This document shows, in pieces, positions 61,344 to 64,000 of a stretch of 64,000 bases of DNA. How positions within the stretch are numbered: position 1 is the first letter of the stretch; every line of letters begins with the position of its first letter. The position numbers were made by a program, and so were the translations under genes. This stretch comes from Meiothermus sp. (GTDB lineage Bacteria > Deinococcota > Deinococci > Deinococcales > Thermaceae). The DNA lies in contig NZ_BPIM01000001.1 in the NCBI RefSeq assembly GCF_026004115.1, positions 1 through 64,000 on the forward strand, given 5' to 3'. The notes beneath the pieces are model-generated. The model saw only the letters and a list, made by a program, of their open reading frames with translations. It did no database searches and had not been told where the DNA came from.

Positions 61344-62246
61344 ATGTCCGACGAAACCCTGTATGTTCAAGTTCCGGCCACCCTGGCCAACCTGGGTTCT
61401 GGCTTCGATGCCCTGGGGGTCGCCCTCGATCTATACCTCGAGGTCAGCGCCTCACCCGCTCCCAGCGACCAGTTGCACTACTCCGGCCAGGGACATGTAC
61501 CCAATACCCCCCACAACCTGATCCACCAGGGCTACCGGACTGCCTGGCAGGCCCTGGGCGAAGCCAATCCGCCTACCCTTGCGATCCAGGCCCACAACCC
61601 CATTCCGCTGGCCCGCGGGATGGGCAGCAGCTCGGCAGCTCTGGTCGCCGGAGCTGCACTGGCCGATCTGCTCTCGGGGCATCAGCTTGGCAAAGAAGGC
61701 ATATTCGCGGTCACTGCCGCCCTCGAGGGCCACCCCGACAACGTAGCGCCTGCGGTGTATGGGGGCTTTGTGGCGGCTCTGGCCGACCCCCCCCTGGCTT
61801 TGCCTCTGCCCTCCCCTAAAGGGCTGGTTTTTGTGCTGGGGGTACCGCCTTACGAGGTACCTACGCCGTTGGCCAGGTCTGCATTGCCCAAAACCATTCC
61901 CCTTGTCGATGCCGTATACAATTTGGCCCGCAGCGCACTCTGGCCCGCAGCCCTCTATTCAGGGCGTCTGGAGGCCTTGCGGGAAGCCGCAAGGGATCGC
62001 CTGCACCAGCCCTACCGGGCGCATCTGATGCCGGGCCTCGAGGCGACACTTGAACAGGTTTATGCTGCGGGTGCGCTGGCAGCTTTTGTAGGGGGGGCCG
62101 GCCCGACCCTGGCTGCACTGGCCGAAATCCACCATACAGAGGCCATTCGCGGGGCCATGCAAGGCTATGTGGGGCAAGGCTCCACCCTGGTGCTGGGGCT
62201 GGGGGAGGGTTTGCGGTGGAAGGCAGTTTCGGTACCATCCCGCTGA
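61344..62246 (+). CDS. thrB: Homoserine kinase ThrB
   Basis: 300 residues, GHMP kinase fold. VPATLANLGSGFDALGVALDL at the N-terminus, ATP loop PLARGMGSSSAALVAGA near 91-107, GHPDNVAPAVYGGF near 130, and the late FVGGAGPTLAAL. It phosphorylates homoserine on the way to threonine. ATG 61344 is preceded by GGGAGA and a good promoter; the frame is open to 61272. The 3' end overlaps the next gene by 31 bases. Confidence 0.94.
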   Translation: MSDETLYVQVPATLANLGSGFDALGVALDLYLEVSASPAPSDQLHYSGQGHVPNTPHNLIHQGYRTAWQALGEANPPTLAIQAHNPIPLARGMGSSSAALVAGAALADLLSGHQLGKEGIFAVTAALEGHPDNVAPAVYGGFVAALADPPLALPLPSPKGLVFVLGVPPYEVPTPLARSALPKTIPLVDAVYNLARSALWPAALYSGRLEALREAARDRLHQPYRAHLMPGLEATLEQVYAAGALAAFVGGAGPTLAALAEIHHTEAIRGAMQGYVGQGSTLVLGLGEGLRWKAVSVPSR

Positions 62247-62965
62247 GCGATGTCCTGGAGATGATCCACGCCAACCGTGGAACCGGGGTTTTGCACCTGG
62301 ATAGCGGCAAACTCCCCTTGCATTTGCACTTTGAGGAGGGCGAGGTGGTCGGGGGGGGCATCCTGGACTGGGAGGGCTTCGAGGCCATCTCGACCTTCCC
62401 GCTGCACCCCGAACAAGGCCACTTCAAGTTTGAAGCAGACCATGTTCAGGGCCATCCGCTGATGCCCTTCAAGGCCTTCATGGGAGAATGGGCCCGCATG
62501 AACGACCAGTGGGCCCGCTTTCGCAGTGTGCTGGACTCCCCCAGCCGGGTTCTGGAAACCCCCCGGGCGATAGAGCCTTTTGCGGTCTTTGTGGGGGGCA
62601 AAAGTGTGCGTGCTGCGGCTAAGAGCTGGGGGGTTCCACTCATCATCGCCACCGAACGGGCCTGGCGAGGGCTGCGGGAGGGCGACCTGACCAAACTGCG
62701 CAAATACGCCTGGTTTGCCCTGCGCATCCGCCACCCTTCGGCCCGCCGAACCCAGGCGGGCATCCGCGACCCCAGGGATATGACAGTATTGCTGGATGGC
62801 AGCCGCAACCTTGGCGAGCTTATACACGCTGGACTTCCCATCGCCCAGGTTCGCAACTACCTGATCCAGCGCATCAGCAGTGGAGAACTCGAGGCCCCCG
62901 GAAGGGGATGGATTCTGCGCGACCTGCTGTGGGAAATCGAGGCTGAACAGAACCCGCAGAAGTAG
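62216..62965 (+). CDS. DUF4388 (PATAN) domain protein
   Basis: 249 residues. The N-terminal about 100 residues have the DUF4388 layout: GSFGTIPLSDVLEMIHANRGTGVLHLDSG, LPLHLHFEEGEVVGG, FKFEAD. The C-terminal half includes VLLDGSRNLGELIHAGLPIAQVRNYLI and GRGWILRDLL, a winged-helix-like segment. Such proteins are regulatory parts of signalling systems in Deinococcus-Thermus and Myxococcales. The GTG start lies inside thrB and has GGGGGAGGG just upstream, so it is translationally coupled to thrB. No partner kinase is in view. Confidence 0.72.
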   Translation: MEGSFGTIPLSDVLEMIHANRGTGVLHLDSGKLPLHLHFEEGEVVGGGILDWEGFEAISTFPLHPEQGHFKFEADHVQGHPLMPFKAFMGEWARMNDQWARFRSVLDSPSRVLETPRAIEPFAVFVGGKSVRAAAKSWGVPLIIATERAWRGLREGDLTKLRKYAWFALRIRHPSARRTQAGIRDPRDMTVLLDGSRNLGELIHAGLPIAQVRNYLIQRISSGELEAPGRGWILRDLLWEIEAEQNPQK

Positions 62966-62990
62966 TCCAGAAGAAGCACCACGATTCTTG

Positions 62991-63109
62991 TGCGCGGGTA
63001 ACTTTTTTTGCGGTACGTTTTGAAACACGTTGATTGTCCAAAATTGCGATCTGCAGCCCATTGGGAGGCACTGAAGTGCATGCTGAATTCTTGGTTACCA
63101 GACCACTAG
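62991..63109. repeat. 119-bp dispersed repeat, copy 2
   Basis: Partner of 27551-27669, about 81% identical with no gaps. Subterminal GGGTAAC (62996-63002) and GGTTACC (63093-63099) form an inverted repeat. It stands alone in the 317-bp gap between the DUF4388 gene and metH. The rest of the gap has a B12-box-like string at 63151-63166 and the metH -10. Confidence 0.7.
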
Positions 63110-63269
63110 CGGTCGCAAGCGTTCTGGCCGATGAGATGAGGCCTATCTCAAGCCGGGCAACCTGCACAAACCCTGCCAGTCTCAGTGACTATCGGCAATG
63201 GGCGATCTGCTATCGGTTATGGACTTTAGACAAACCACCCTCCGCCTTTAGCTTTGGTATACCGTGTCC

Positions 63270-63275
63270 TACAAT
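63270..63275 (+). promoter_or_regulatory. metH -10 box (leaderless transcript)
   Basis: TACAAT ends 7 bases before the GTG start at 63283, and no ribosome site lies between, so transcription probably begins at or next to the start codon. The -35 region (about 63247-63252, TTTAGC) is weak. Confidence 0.5.
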
Positions 63276-63282
63276 AGCTCTT

Positions 63283-64000
63283 GTGAGTGTAAGCGCACCG
63301 CGTGACTTCTTCGCCGAGCAAGGCATCGAACCTCTGACGGCCCAGGGCTACCGGCGGGCGGCCCGGGTAGAGGCTTTCCCGTATCTGAAGGCCCTTTCGG
63401 AGCGGGTGCTGGTCTACGACGGGGCCATGGGCACGGAAATTTTCAAGTACAACCTGAGCGACGCGGATTATGGGGGCGAGCAGTATAGCGGTTGTCCTGA
63501 AATTTTGAACCGCACCCGCCCGGATGTGATCGGTGCGATACACCGCAGCTACCTCGAGGTCGGCGCGGACGTAATCGAGACCAACACCTTTGGCTGCTTG
63601 CCCCATGTGCTTTCCGAGTACGGCCTGGAGGCCGAGGCCGAAGACCTGGCCTTTGCCGCCGCCCAGATTGCCCGGGAGGCCGCTGAGGCGTACTCGAGCA
63701 AAAAGCCCCGCTTTGTGGCGGGGTCGCTGGGGCCCGGCACCAAGCTCATCTCGCTGGGGCAGATTGGCTGGGGTGAAATGTTCGAGTCCTACCGCACCGG
63801 TGCCCGGGGCCTCATACAGGGCGGGGTGGACCTGCTCATTATCGAGACCTGCCAGGACATCTTGCAGGTACGCTGCGCGGTGCTGGCCGCCCGGCAGGCC
63901 ATGCAGGACGCCGCTCGCGAGGTGCCGCTGCAGGTGCAGGTAACGTTCGAGGCCACCGGCACTCTGCTGGTCGGCACCGATGACAGCGCCGCCCTGACCG
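63283..64000 (+). CDS. metH: Cobalamin-dependent methionine synthase MetH, N-terminal part (runs off the window)
   Basis: 239 complete codons are present. The homocysteine-binding barrel is recognised by VLVYDGAMGTEIF near residue 43, CPEILNRTRPDVIGAIHRSY, GADVIETNTFG near 100, VAGSLGPGTKLISLG and LLIIETCQDILQVRCAV. This is the S-methyltransferase domain; folate, cobalamin and activation domains would lie beyond the right edge. MetH remethylates homocysteine with methyl-folate through B12. The GTG at 63283 follows TACAAT by 7 bases (leaderless). Confidence 0.93.
   Translation, partial: MSVSAPRDFFAEQGIEPLTAQGYRRAARVEAFPYLKALSERVLVYDGAMGTEIFKYNLSDADYGGEQYSGCPEILNRTRPDVIGAIHRSYLEVGADVIETNTFGCLPHVLSEYGLEAEAEDLAFAAAQIAREAAEAYSSKKPRFVAGSLGPGTKLISLGQIGWGEMFESYRTGARGLIQGGVDLLIIETCQDILQVRCAVLAARQAMQDAAREVPLQVQVTFEATGTLLVGTDDSAALT

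Noticed and set aside
63121-63200. SAM-I riboswitch before metH
   Set aside because: GGCCGATGAGA and GCCGGGCAACC resemble parts of the SAM-I core, but a 20-base interruption separates them and the GGTGCTAATTCC segment is absent.

Overview
The window comes from a moderately GC-rich bacterium of the Deinococcus-Thermus group, most likely Meiothermus or a close relative in the Thermaceae. The evidence is a compact dcw cluster with Thermus-like proteins (MurB in particular), very frequent CTCGAG hexamers, many starts lying directly behind a TANNNT -10 box with no leader, and relics of a Thermus-type nitrate respiration island.

Layout. 0.1-15.3 kb is an almost unbroken + strand division and cell-wall (dcw) operon: mraZ, rsmH, ftsL, ftsI, murF, a lipoprotein, mraY, murD, ftsW, murG, murC, murB, ftsQ, ftsA, ftsZ. 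It makes the peptidoglycan precursor and the FtsZ/FtsA divisome; murE and ddl are not in it. A helically phased MraZ operator lies at its head. 15.3-18.2 kb holds ruvC, an outer-membrane barrel protein, a lipoprotein and a DUF454 membrane protein. 18.2-28.3 kb is a disturbed accessory stretch. It carries an iron(III) uptake system split into fbpA (-) and fbpBC (+), with a Fur-like box by fbpA. Between the two parts lie decayed nitrate-respiration genes (a GAF-domain sensor fragment, a cytochrome c fragment and a narG fragment). truA and a second barrel-like protein follow. The same stretch contains several families of small inverted-repeat elements nested inside one another.

28.3-34.5 kb is a peptide ABC operon on the - strand (two paralogous binding proteins, then DppB- and DppC-like permeases). 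34.8-37.5 kb has an ErpA-type Fe-S carrier, an M24 peptidase and prs. 37.6-54.2 kb is a surface-polysaccharide locus: Wzz-like chain-length protein, two O-antigen ligase/polymerase-type proteins, two initiating sugar-phosphate transferases, four glycosyltransferases, a Wzx-like flippase and a full dTDP-rhamnose set (rmlA, rmlC, rmlB, rmlD). Its centre (about 42.5-47.3 kb) is visibly AT-rich. About 0.8 kb of rmlD and the end of rmlB is duplicated, apparently without change, on either side of one initiating transferase.

54.3-64 kb returns to housekeeping and small conserved genes: a class II aldolase-like protein, a cysteine-less bacilliredoxin-like fusion, a DedA/TVP38 membrane protein, a sirtuin, nnr, two DUF4388/PATAN-like proteins, thrB, and the start of metH, which runs off the right end.

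The most unusual material is the nested repeat system at 18.3-18.6, 20.6, 27.4-28.2 and 63.0 kb. Comparing copies inside the window gives an empty site, terminal inverted repeats and a putative 3-bp target duplication for one 434-bp element. All function calls were made by reading sequence and recalling families; no database search was run.
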